NCBI RefSeq assembly: GCF_030269485.1
Contig: NZ_BSTL01000028.1
Coordinates: 1-64,000 of the forward strand
DNA length: 64,000 nt
From: Actinoplanes sp. NBRC 103695
GTDB lineage: Bacteria > Actinomycetota > Actinomycetes > Mycobacteriales > Micromonosporaceae
Direction: 5' to 3'
In this document: in pieces, positions 1 to 9,225 of the stretch
Layout of the letters: every line of letters begins with the position of its first letter
Position numbering within the stretch: position 1 is the first letter of the stretch
Made by a program: the position numbers and the translations under genes
The notes under the pieces: model-generated
What the model was told of the DNA's origin: nothing
The model's input: the letters and a program-made list of their open reading frames with translations, nothing else
The model's database searches: none

Positions 1-69
1 CGCCTCACACCCATCACCACCAGCCAAGACACCCAACCCGACCTCGAACCCGCCGAGATAGCCGCCTAA
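1..69 (+). CDS. 3' end of an unidentified protein (5' truncated by window)
   Basis: An open frame enters from the left edge and runs 22 codons to a TAA at 67-69. The visible tail is polar (Thr, Gln, Asp, Glu) and ends in Glu-Ile-Ala-Ala. Third positions are mostly G/C but less so than in neighbouring genes. No family can be recognised from so few residues. The repeat block starts just after it, so it could be the end of an accessory or transposase gene, but nothing in the sequence shows this. Confidence 0.35.
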   Translation, partial: RLTPITTSQDTQPDLEPAEIAA

Positions 70-129
70 CATCAACCCACACGGATCAGCGCTGGCCGCC
101 TCTTACACCACGCCAGCGGACGCGACCCA

Positions 130-322
130 ATGCGCGTCTGCCAGGCGCCCGCCTGCCCACTCACCGTCGCTGCCGCCGCTCACGCCCGGCACGAGTCAAT
201 GCGCGTCTGCCAGGCGCCCGCCTGCCCACTCACCGTCGCTGCCGCCGCTCACGCCCGGCACGAGTCAATGCGCGTCTGCCAGGCGCCCGCCTGCCCGCTC
301 ACCGTCGCTGCCGCCGCTCGCG
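130..322. repeat. 69-bp tandem repeat, 2.8 units
   Basis: Two essentially identical 69-bp units (130-198, 199-267) are followed by a third partial unit from 268 that diverges after about 52 bp. Each unit carries TGCCAGGCGCCCGCCTGCCC followed by CACCGTCGCTGCCGCCGCT. The same unit family recurs in opposite orientation at 641-975 and again at 52861-52960, also at 69-70 bp spacing. Confidence 0.9.
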
Positions 323-390
323 GTGGTAGCCGGGCACGGCAGTGGTAGCCAGGCACGGCAGTGGTAGCCAGGCACGGCAGTGGTAGCTGA
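323..390. repeat. 19-bp minisatellite, about 3.5 units
   Basis: The unit GTGGTAGCCAGGCACGGCA starts at 323 (variant CCGGG), 342, 361 and, partially, 380. The GTGGTAGC core recurs throughout both repeat blocks of the window. Confidence 0.9.
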
Positions 391-487
391 AGGCGGCATC
401 TGCGTCGTCGGCCCAGGCCCGGCCGTTGCGCGCCGCCGGCGCCCGCGGCCGGTGGTAGGACCGGGCGCTATCCACTGAGCTTGCCCC

Positions 488-528
488 GCTCTGAGCTACC
501 ACGCGCGCGGACCGTGGTGGCTCAGAGC
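488..528. other. Hairpin inside repeat copy A
   Basis: A 15-bp arm (488-502) and its complement (514-528) enclose an 11-nt loop (503-513). The only non-Watson-Crick position is a G-T wobble. The arm contains GAGCTACCAC and its partner GTGGTGGCTC. Two hairpins with the same CTACCAC/GTGGTAG arms and the same 11-nt loop length occur in copy B. Confidence 0.75.
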
Positions 529-640
529 GCTATTTCGGCCCGGATACCGCGCTGGCCCACCACTGCGTGCCTGTCCTGCCACCCGCGCCCGCTCCTACCA
601 CCTGCGCCCGCTCCTACCACCAACCGCGCCCGGCCACGGC

Positions 641-975
641 CGCGAGCGGCGGCAACAACAGCGAGCGGGCACCCGGGCGCCTGGCAACCGGCCCGGCCCC
701 GCGCCGGGGCGCAAGCGGCGGCAACAACAGCGAACACGCACCCGCGCGCCCGACACACCCGAGCGAACCCCGCGCCGAGCGCAAGCGGCGGCAACAACAG
801 CGAGCAGGCACCCGGGCGCCTGGCAACCAGCCCGGCCCCGCGCCGGGGCGCAAGCGGCGGCAACAACGGCGAACACGCACCCGCGCGCCCGGCACACCCG
901 AGCGAACCCCGCGCCGAGCGCAAGCGGCGGCAACAACAGCGAGCGGGCACGCGGGCGCCTGGCAGCGCCCAAGCC
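641..975. repeat. 69/70-bp tandem units with two alternating variants
   Basis: The motif GCAAGCGGCGGCAACAAC starts at 711, 781, 850 and 920, giving spacings of 70, 69 and 70 bp; a diverged first unit begins near 641. Two variants alternate: one with GAGCGGGCACCCGGGCGCC, the other with GAACACGCACCCGCGCGCC. The units are the reverse complement of the family at 130-322. Confidence 0.85.
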
Positions 976-1023
976 AAAGCCCACAGCGAGGCCAGACCTT
1001 CGCCCCGAGGGGTGTCTGGCGGC

Positions 1024-2640
1024 TCAACGAAGGGGGGTCAGCTCCTGGAGCCTCTGCTGGGTCTCCCGGAGCCGGGCATCCGTCTCGAGGGCCTCGTCCG
1101 GGCGGTCCAGCCGCTCGTAGCAGCCCTGCAGGACGCGCAGGAAGACCGCCTGCCGTTCCAGGTGCACCGGGGCGGGGGCGGTGATCCCGGCCATCAGGTC
1201 GACCGCCCGCTCGTACCGCTCGGCCGCCGTCGCGAGGTCGCCGCGGCCGAGCAGGGCGTCCAGGCCTGCCCCGGCGGTCGCCTCGGCGGCCAGCCAGCGT
1301 GCGTTCCGCGAGTGGTTGCCGTCCGCGTACAGCATCCGCACCTCGGCGTAGGCGGCGTCGGCGGCCGCCCACGTGCTCGTACCGCCGCCGGCCTGGCCCC
1401 GGCAACTGGCGCTCAGGCCGAGACCGAGGTGCGCCTTCATGCCGAGCAGCGGGTTCTCCGGCGAGCCGGCCGCCGCCAGCCGGTAGTGCGCCTCCGCCTC
1501 GTCCAGCAGGCCCAGGTCGGCGCCCCGCTCGCACCGCACCTGCGCCCGGTACGCCTCGGCGAGACCGACCCGGGCGCGGCCGTACCCGGGCTGCTCGTCC
1601 AGCGCCCGCCGGAAGTGCGGGATGGCCCGGGCGGGGTTGATCCGGCCGGCGGCGTTCCCGGCCATCAGGTCGACGACCACCCGGTGGATGTCCGGCGCCC
1701 GGGTCGCGACGGCGATCCGGTCGAACTCCTCGCCGGCCCTGATGAAGTGGCCCTCGGCGGCCGGGTAGTCCGCGTTGGCGAAGGCGCTCAGGCCGCGCAG
1801 GAACGTGACCACCGCCTCGAGGTAGCGCCGCGTCGTCCCGGTGAGCCGGCCGGGCGACGGCGCCGGTTCGCTGACGGTCAGGTCGTGCCGGCCGGCGAAC
1901 TCGGGCACCTCCCCCAAGGCCCCGTCGCTGACGAAGATCTCGGCCGTGGTGACCGTCCGCGCGCCGGCGGGATGCACGACCGGCCGCAGCACCACGTCGG
2001 CGCCCAGTTCGGCGGCGGTCCGTTCCAGATCGGCGGCTGCCCGGCCGGGCAGCGCGCGGATCTCGATCGCGGACGGGTCGCCGGCCCAGGACCGCAGCTC
2101 CGCGGCGAGCGACCGGGCAAGCTCGGGCGAACCGCCCGCCGCCACCGCGATGTTGAAGGCGCCGCGCATCGGCGCCGGGCCGTCCGGTTCGTCGGACGCG
2201 AGCAGGAAACCGGTCACCAGCAGCAGGATGACGACCACGAGCGCGTGCGGCGCGGACCGTCGCGGCGCCTTTCCCGTCACCACGACCGGCGCGGGCGCTG
2301 GCGCGAGCACGGGCTGCGGGGCGGGCGCCGTCACGGCCCGCTCCCACAGGACTTCCCAGCGCGGCAGGACCCGGTCCAGCTCGGCGGTCCGGCCGGCGAA
2401 ACGCAGACACCCGATCACGTACGACCGGGTGGTCTCCCAGGTCGGCGCGCGGCGTCCGCTCGCCGCCTCGGACAGCGTGCTGGTCGCGCAGTGCGCCAGG
2501 CCGCTGAGCACCCGGTACGGCGGCCCGCCGCACTCCGCGCGCAGGTCACGCAGCCGCTGGGCGAGCTCGCGCAGGTGCTCGGGAACGCTCTCGTCCAGCT
2601 CGGCCTCACGCCGGCCCCGCCGCGCCGCCGTGTCACTCAC
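1024..2640 (-). CDS. HTH-transmembrane-TPR protein, downstream paralogue
   Basis: Membrane protein of 538 residues with an XRE-like helix-turn-helix at about 22-85 (AQRLRDLRAEC, then STLSEAASGRR, then TWETTRSYV), a proline linker, one membrane segment at 132-148 preceded by KAPRRS and followed by DEPDG, and a long C-terminal half. Charge placement puts the HTH inside and the C-terminal part outside. That part opens with FNIAVAAGG and contains ADVVLRPVV, a pattern that resembles TolB-N/TPR proteins (family recall, not searched), then alpha-helical TPR-like repeats to the end. The GTG start at 2640 overlaps the stop of the upstream gene by 8 bases. A longer start (ATG 2679) lacks a ribosome binding site. 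It is a paralogue of the gene at 3646-5130: the first 90 residues are nearly the same and the outer part has diverged. Function unknown; DNA binding is inferred. Confidence 0.8.
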   Translation of the reverse strand: MSDTAARRGRREAELDESVPEHLRELAQRLRDLRAECGGPPYRVLSGLAHCATSTLSEAASGRRAPTWETTRSYVIGCLRFAGRTAELDRVLPRWEVLWERAVTAPAPQPVLAPAPAPVVVTGKAPRRSAPHALVVVILLLVTGFLLASDEPDGPAPMRGAFNIAVAAGGSPELARSLAAELRSWAGDPSAIEIRALPGRAAADLERTAAELGADVVLRPVVHPAGARTVTTAEIFVSDGALGEVPEFAGRHDLTVSEPAPSPGRLTGTTRRYLEAVVTFLRGLSAFANADYPAAEGHFIRAGEEFDRIAVATRAPDIHRVVVDLMAGNAAGRINPARAIPHFRRALDEQPGYGRARVGLAEAYRAQVRCERGADLGLLDEAEAHYRLAAAGSPENPLLGMKAHLGLGLSASCRGQAGGGTSTWAAADAAYAEVRMLYADGNHSRNARWLAAEATAGAGLDALLGRGDLATAAERYERAVDLMAGITAPAPVHLERQAVFLRVLQGCYERLDRPDEALETDARLRETQQRLQELTPLR

Positions 2641-3649
2641 CTCCCGGCTCCTGTGCCTCGGCGTACGTGCAGAAGACATCGAGGTTGGGGCCACCGGCCA
2701 GCACCGGATGCGTCACACCCCAGCAGGCGTCGGGCAGATCGTTCCCGGTCCGGATCACCGCGTGCCCGCCGCCCAGCGCGTCCGCCCGCACCCGGAACGT
2801 CGAGAAGAACCGCTCCTCCCGATAGAGCGTGAAGTCCACTGTGCCACCTCGCGGGAACCCCGCGAAGTACAGGTGCAGGTCGACACTGTGGTCGATCTGC
2901 TCGTGCCCGCGGTCCAGCCAGATCCGGGGCGTGGCCGGCCGGCTGATCGCGAACGACCGGCTCGCCGTCCGGCCGCCCTGGCTCGCGGTCACCCGGTACG
3001 TCCCGGCCCGGTCGGACGGCAGGATCGGCCAGGGCAGGAAGACGCCGCCGCCGGTCGTCTCCTGCGGCGGCACGGTCCGGGTGACCGGCCGGCCGACGGG
3101 CGGCGTGACGGTGACCCGCAGCGGCCGGTCGTCCCGGAAGCCGAGGAAGCAGAGCAGGAACTGGGTCGGGATGATCGGCTTGCTCTGCATCCCGACGCTG
3201 GGCCCACCGGGTTCGGCCTCCCAGCACTCGGGTCCGCCACCGAGGAAGAAGTCGACCTGTTCCCGTACGCCGGGCGGCAGCGTGTCCGGGGTCTGCAGGG
3301 CGCCCTCGATCAGCACCGGGTCGTCGGCCGGCGGCCGAGCCTCCGGCGGGTCGCCCGGTGCGCGCGGTCCGGTGGACGAGGGCCCGGCCGGCCCGCCGGC
3401 CGGTTGCACGGCGTGCAACCGGCCGGCCGGCGTCGTCCAACGTTCCGGGCCGGTGGGCGACGTCGCCGGGGCTGTCCCGGACGGGCCGGCCGGCGCCGGG
3501 GCAGGCGTGGGGGTGGCGGTGGACGCGGGACCGGGCGGCGCTCCGGTGGGTTCCGGCCGGGAGACCGCGCCCAGCACGGCACTCACGAGGGTGATCCCGG
3601 TCAGGGCGGTGGCGCCGGCGATCGTGGCGCGTCGACGCGTGAACCTCAT
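2633..3649 (-). CDS. Secreted or membrane-anchored protein between the two HTH-TPR paralogues
   Basis: Protein of 338 residues. Residues 1-30 are Arg-rich, then hydrophobic (TRRRATIAGATALTG), which fits a signal anchor or Tat-like leader. Residues 31-110 form a Pro/Ala/Gly/Thr linker. The remainder is a beta-rich domain with four cysteines (PECWE, LLCFL, DACWG, VFCTY), likely paired outside the cell, and an Ig-like stretch (AGTYRVTASQGG). I recognise no family. The ATG at 3649 overlaps the upstream stop by four bases (ATGA), and its own stop overlaps the next GTG start, so the three proteins should be made together. It is probably a partner of the TPR domains outside the membrane (inference). 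Confidence 0.8.
   Translation of the reverse strand: MRFTRRRATIAGATALTGITLVSAVLGAVSRPEPTGAPPGPASTATPTPAPAPAGPSGTAPATSPTGPERWTTPAGRLHAVQPAGGPAGPSSTGPRAPGDPPEARPPADDPVLIEGALQTPDTLPPGVREQVDFFLGGGPECWEAEPGGPSVGMQSKPIIPTQFLLCFLGFRDDRPLRVTVTPPVGRPVTRTVPPQETTGGGVFLPWPILPSDRAGTYRVTASQGGRTASRSFAISRPATPRIWLDRGHEQIDHSVDLHLYFAGFPRGGTVDFTLYREERFFSTFRVRADALGGGHAVIRTGNDLPDACWGVTHPVLAGGPNLDVFCTYAEAQEPGGE
3395..3427. other. Perfect 15-bp hairpin inside a coding linker
   Basis: GCCGGCCGGTTGCAC (3395-3409), a 3-nt loop, then its exact complement (3413-3427). It falls in the region encoding the Pro/Gly/Ala linker of the middle gene of the HTH-TPR operon, where amino-acid sequence is weakly constrained. Confidence 0.8.
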
Positions 3650-5130
3650 CGAGGCAACCACTCGATGGCGGTCCGCGCCTTCTCCGCCAGCACCGTCGCC
3701 TCCCGGGCGCGCGCCCCGGTGAGCCGGGTCGTCTCCCGCAGCCGGAGCACCTCGGCGTACTCGCGTCCGGCCCGCGCCCAGGCGCCCGCGAGACCGGCCC
3801 GGCCCTGGCACTCGGCGTTGCGGCCCAGGTTGTAGTGGGCCGTCATGTCGAGCAGGCCCGGGCCCTCGTCCGGGGGACGGCGCAGGAACCGCTCGTAGTG
3901 CGCGTCGGCGTCGTCCAGGCGACCGGCCACATCAGACGACGGGCGGTCGCATCGCGCCAGGGCGCTCAGGGCGGCGCCGAGCGCGACGTGGGCACGCGGG
4001 TCGTCGGCGGCCGCCCGTTCCAGCGGCTCCACGGCACGGGCCGGGTCCTGTGCGGTCCGGGCGATGCCGAGCAGGAGGTCGGTCGTCGCCCGGCCGACCG
4101 GCCGCTCACCGGCGTCGCCGACCAGCCGCAGCTCGTCGCCCGCCCCGGCGAAGTGGCTCTCGGCGGCGGCGAAGTCCCCGTACGCGTAGGCGCCGGCGCC
4201 GCGGACCACGCTCAGCACCGCGTTGCGGTAGGACAGCACCGCGGGGCGCACGTCGCCGGTGACGCCGGGGTGGTAGCCGGTCGGTTCGAGCAGGCCGAGG
4301 CGGTAGACGCCGGCGTACTCGGGGGTGCCGCCGAGCGCGCGGCCGGTCAGGTAGATCTCGACCGCGGTGAGCGACCGGACGCCGTCGTCCCCGGCCAGGA
4401 CCGGCCGCAGCACGACGTCGGCGTTCTGCTGGTCGGCGAGCGTGCCGAGGTCGCCCGGCGAGGTGTCCTCCGGGATGCGCACCTGAACCGCGGACGTCTC
4501 GGCCGACCAGGCCCGGAGATCGCCCTCGAGCAGCGCGTGCAGCCGGTCGGCGGCGGCCGGGACCGCCCCGGTCCGCTCCGGCGCCGCCAGGAGCACGTTG
4601 AAGAGGCCGCTCATCGGCGGGGCGCCGACCGGCCGCCCCACGCGCAGCCCGGCGACGGTGAGGATCACGAGAAGCACGATCGGCAGGAACAGCAGGGGGC
4701 GGGTGCGGCGGCCTCGGCGTGCGCGCGGGACCGCGGAAGGTGCGGGGACGCGCGGGGCGAAGGGCGTGTACGGCGTGCGCTCGGCGCGGGCGGCACGCTC
4801 CCAGTCGGCACGCCAGCGGTCCAGCTCGGCGGCCAGCCCGAGGTCGCGTCCGGCGTGGCGCAGGCAGCCCGTCACGTACGCCCGGGTGGTCTCCCAGGTC
4901 GGCAACCGCCGGCCGCTCGCCGCCTCGCTCAGCGTGCCCGTCGCGCAGTGCGCGAGAGAGCTGAGCACCCGGTAGGACGGCGTGCGGCACTCGGCCCGGA
5001 GATCGCGGAGCCGCTGCGCGAACGCGCGACGATGGACCGGCGCCGCCGCGTCCAGTCGCGACTCCCGCCGCCCGCGCCGCACCGCGTCCGCTCGTCCCTG
5101 CCCAGCCGCTCGTCCCAGCCCAGCCGCCAT
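3646..5130 (-). CDS. HTH-transmembrane-TPR protein, first gene of the operon
   Basis: Membrane protein of 494 residues with the same plan as the gene at 1024-2640: HTH at about 34-95 (AQRLRDLRAEC, GTLSEAASGRR, TWETTRAYV), a basic stretch RARRGRRTR, a membrane segment at 145-162, then an external domain opening with FNVLLAAPE and containing ADVVLRPVL, followed by TPR-like helices. The ATG at 5130 is chosen because GGGAGG stands 7 bases upstream; an ATG ten codons earlier has none. With the HTH cytoplasmic and the repeats outside, it resembles a transmembrane one-component regulator (inference). The strong conservation of the HTH half against the diverged outer half suggests the paralogues bind the same DNA, or each other, but sense different things. 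Confidence 0.8.
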   Translation of the reverse strand: MAAGLGRAAGQGRADAVRRGRRESRLDAAAPVHRRAFAQRLRDLRAECRTPSYRVLSSLAHCATGTLSEAASGRRLPTWETTRAYVTGCLRHAGRDLGLAAELDRWRADWERAARAERTPYTPFAPRVPAPSAVPRARRGRRTRPLLFLPIVLLVILTVAGLRVGRPVGAPPMSGLFNVLLAAPERTGAVPAAADRLHALLEGDLRAWSAETSAVQVRIPEDTSPGDLGTLADQQNADVVLRPVLAGDDGVRSLTAVEIYLTGRALGGTPEYAGVYRLGLLEPTGYHPGVTGDVRPAVLSYRNAVLSVVRGAGAYAYGDFAAAESHFAGAGDELRLVGDAGERPVGRATTDLLLGIARTAQDPARAVEPLERAAADDPRAHVALGAALSALARCDRPSSDVAGRLDDADAHYERFLRRPPDEGPGLLDMTAHYNLGRNAECQGRAGLAGAWARAGREYAEVLRLRETTRLTGARAREATVLAEKARTAIEWLPR

Positions 5131-5259
5131 CTTGCCGCCTCCCGCAATGCGCGCATCCATGGTGGAGGGAGCAGGCGGAACGGTGCTGGAAGAGTCGGAT
5201 TCAGGTCAGTAAGGCAACAGAATCGGCGGTCGTGGGGCGCGATATCTGCTGAAACCGCG

Positions 5260-5294
5260 AAAAAGGAGGTGAGGGCGCCTGCCCTCACCTCCTT
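5260..5294 (-). terminator. Rho-independent terminator of the arabinose operon
   Basis: Perfect 14-bp inverted repeat (5263-5276 and 5281-5294) around the loop GCCT. Five A residues at 5260-5264 on the + strand give a T run after the stem on the minus strand. It sits 14 bases past the gguB stop. Confidence 0.9.
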
Positions 5295-5307
5295 CCGCGT
5301 GCCAGGA

Positions 5308-6554
5308 TCAGCGGGCGGCGCCGGCCCGGCGCTTGGTCCACACGTCGAAGGCGACCGCGGCGAGCAGCACCGCGCCCTTGACGAACATGACCGACTCGGT
5401 CTGCGCGCCGATCAGGCTCATCCCGTTGTTGATCACACCCATGATCAGGCCGCCGGTGATCGCACCGACCACCTTGCCGACGCCACCCTGCACGGCGGCG
5501 CCGCCGATGAACGCGGCCGCGATGGCGTCCAGCTCGAACTGGTCACCCGCGGTCGGGTTGGCCTGGTTGAGCCGCCCGGCGAAGATGATGCCGGCCAGCG
5601 CGGACAGCACGCCCATGTTCACGAAGATCCAGAAGATCACCGACTTGACCTTCACGCCGGACAGCGTGGCAGCCTGCAGGTTGCCACCCACGGCGTAGAT
5701 CTGCCGGCCGAACACCGCCCGGTTGGTGAGCAGCGAGTAGCCGATCACCAGCGCGGCCAGCAGGACCAGCACCCAGGGCAGGTTCTTGAACCGGGCGAGC
5801 TGGACGACCACGAACATGATCACCAGTCCGGCCAGGGCGATCTTCGCGATGAACAGCGGCATCGACTCGACCTGCTGCTCGTACCGCAGCCGGGCGGCCC
5901 GGGTGCGCCACTGGGTCACCGCGATCACGCCGACCGCGACCACGCCGACCAGCAGGCTGAGCAGGTCGGCGCCGCCGAGCGCGCCGCCCAGGCCGATGTT
6001 GCCCAGATAGCCCTCGGTGAACCCGTTGGCCAGGGTCCGCACCTCCTCCGGGAACGGCCCGATGCCCCGGTTGCCCAGCACGGTCAGCGTCACCGCGCGG
6101 AACAGCAGCATGCCGGCCAGCGTCACGATGAACGCCGGGATCCCGAAGTAGGCGACCCAGTAGCCCTGCCACGCGCCGATCAGCCCGCCGATGAGCAGGG
6201 TGACGAGCACGGCCAGCGGCCACGGCCAGCCCTGGTTGACCATCATCACCGCGGCGAACGCCCCGCTGGCGGCCACGATCGAGCCCACCGACAGGTCGAT
6301 GTGCCCGGCGATGATCACCAGGATCATCCCGATCGCCAGGATCAGGATGTACGAGTTCTGCACCACGATGTTGCTGATGTTCTGCGGCGCCAGCAGGTCA
6401 CCACCGGTGAGGATGGTGAACAGCACCACGATCGCCGCGAAGGCGAAGTAGATGCCGCTCTGGCGCAGGTTCAGCTGGAAGCGCCGCGGCGGACCGGCGT
6501 TGGCGGTCGGGGCCGGGTCGACCGCCAGGTCGGCGTTGCTGGGCGCGACGCTGG

Positions 6555-6558
<4 letters not shown>
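5308..6558 (-). CDS. gguB: Monosaccharide ABC transporter permease (GguB/XylH type)
   Basis: Integral membrane subunit of a CUT2-family sugar importer, 416 residues, with a charged N-terminus and about ten hydrophobic segments. Diagnostic stretches are ILAIGMILVIIAGHIDLSVG and GGIGKVVGA-like GGVGKVVGAITGG, typical of RbsC/XylH/GguB permeases. The ATG at 6558 overlaps the ATPase stop by four bases. Together with the ChvE-like binding protein and the double ATPase upstream it forms a complete multiple-monosaccharide importer. Location directly behind araBDA indicates L-arabinose uptake, although ChvE systems elsewhere also take glucose, galactose and xylose. Last gene of the operon. Confidence 0.92.
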
Positions 6559-8077
<1,519 letters not shown>

Positions 8078-8081
<4 letters not shown>

Positions 8082-9208
8082 CCCAGGTCGGACTTCTTGT
8101 AGTAGCCGGTGTCGACCAGGGTCTTCTCGTAGTTGGTCTTGTCCACGATGACCGACTCGAGCAGCATCGCCGGCACGACCTTCACGCCGTTGTCGTAGTC
8201 CTTCTCGTTGTTCGTGGTCGGCTTCTGACCCTTGAGCACGGCGTCGGCCATGCCCACGGTGGTCTTGGCCAGCTCACGGGTGTCCTTGTAGATCGTCGAG
8301 TACTGCTCGTTGGCGATGATCGACTTCACCGAGGCGAGCTCGGCGTCCTGGCCGGTGACGATCGGGTAGGGCTGGCCCGCGGTGCCGTAACCGTTGCTCT
8401 TCAGCGCCGACAGGATGCCGATCGAGAGGCCGTCGTACGGGGACAGCACGCCCTGCACCTTGAGGCCCGAGCGGTAGGTCGAGGTCAGCAGGTTCTCCAT
8501 CCGGTCCTGGGCGGTCTTGGCCTGCCACCGCAGGATCGCGATCGTCTTGAACTCGGTCTGCTTGCTGGGCACCTTGATCGTGCCGTCGTCCAGGTAGGGC
8601 TTGAGCACCGACATCGCGCCGTTGTAGAAGAACGTGGCGTTGTTGTCGTCCGGCGAGCCGGCGAACAGCTCGACGTTGAACGGGCCCTTCGCGGTGCCCT
8701 TCGACCCGTCGGCGTTGAGCACCTTGAGGCCGGTCAGCAGCGAGGTCGCCTGCTGCACGCCGACCTTGAAGTTGTCGAACGTGGCGTAGTAGTCCACGTT
8801 CGGCGAGTTGCGGATCAGCCGGTCGTACGCGATGACCGGGATCTTGTTGTCCTTGGCGCTCTGCAGCTGGGTGGTGATCGCGGTGCCGTCGATGGACGCG
8901 ATGATCAGCAGCTTGGCGCCCTTGGTGATCTGGTTGTCGAGCTGGTTGACCTGGGTCGGGATGTCGTCCTCGGCGTACTGCAGGTCGACCTTGTAGCCCA
9001 GGCCCTCGAGCTGCTTCTTCAGGTTGTCGCCGTCGCCGATCCAGCGCTCCGAGGACCGCGTGGGCATGGTGACGCCGATCAGGGCGCCGGCGTTGTCGGT
9101 GCCGGTCGACGCCTGCTGGTCGACGGTCTTCTCACTGTTGCCGCACGCGGTCAGCGACGCGGCAAGAACGACGGCGGAGGCGACTGCCGCCAAACGGGTG
9201 TAGCGCAT
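8078..9208 (-). CDS. chvE: ChvE-like periplasmic sugar-binding lipoprotein
   Basis: Extracellular solute-binding protein of 376 residues. A signal sequence ends in a lipobox-like LAASLTACG, so the mature protein is probably lipid-anchored. The mature part carries motifs I associate with ChvE: VTMPTRSSERW, YAEDDIPTQVNQ, IASIDGT and IPVIAYDRLIRNS. ATG 9208 is chosen for the GAGGAGAG ribosome site just upstream; an in-frame start 7 codons earlier would overlap the lead region without purpose. It follows araA by 17 bases. It delivers aldoses, most likely L-arabinose here, to GguAB. Confidence 0.93.
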
Positions 9209-9225
9209 GAACTCTCCTCTAGGTG

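Larger units (their letters stand above)
277..686 (+). repeat. Composite repeat element, copy A (MITE-like organisation)
   Basis: This segment is bounded by inverted ends: TGCCAGGCGCCCGCCTGCCC at 277-296 and GGGCACCCGGGCGCCTGGCA at 667-686, matching at 18 of 20 positions. Inside, in order, are a 19-bp minisatellite (323-390), a GAAGGCGGCATC block, a GGCCGGTGGTAGGACCGGGC block and a long hairpin (488-528). The same modules occur in the same order, reverse-complemented, at 52907-53358. No transposase frame lies inside, and the open frames across it have no recognisable content. A non-autonomous mobile element is one reading; a recombination-spread intergenic repeat is the other. Confidence 0.65.

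Noticed and set aside
130..348. 72-codon frame across the 69-bp repeats
   Set aside because: The open frame results from the repeat length being a multiple of three; no ribosome site and no protein-like content.
641..975. Possible CRISPR array
   Set aside because: The full 69/70-bp unit is repeated, without short repeats separated by unique spacers, and no cas gene is present.
1..1023. Insertion sequence
   Set aside because: Inverted ends and repeats are present but no transposase frame or motif; described as a repeat element instead.
481..2832. 783-codon plus-strand frame
   Set aside because: It is repeat DNA followed by the antisense of the HTH-TPR gene; composition is Arg/Gly/Pro-rich as expected for a shadow frame in GC-rich DNA.
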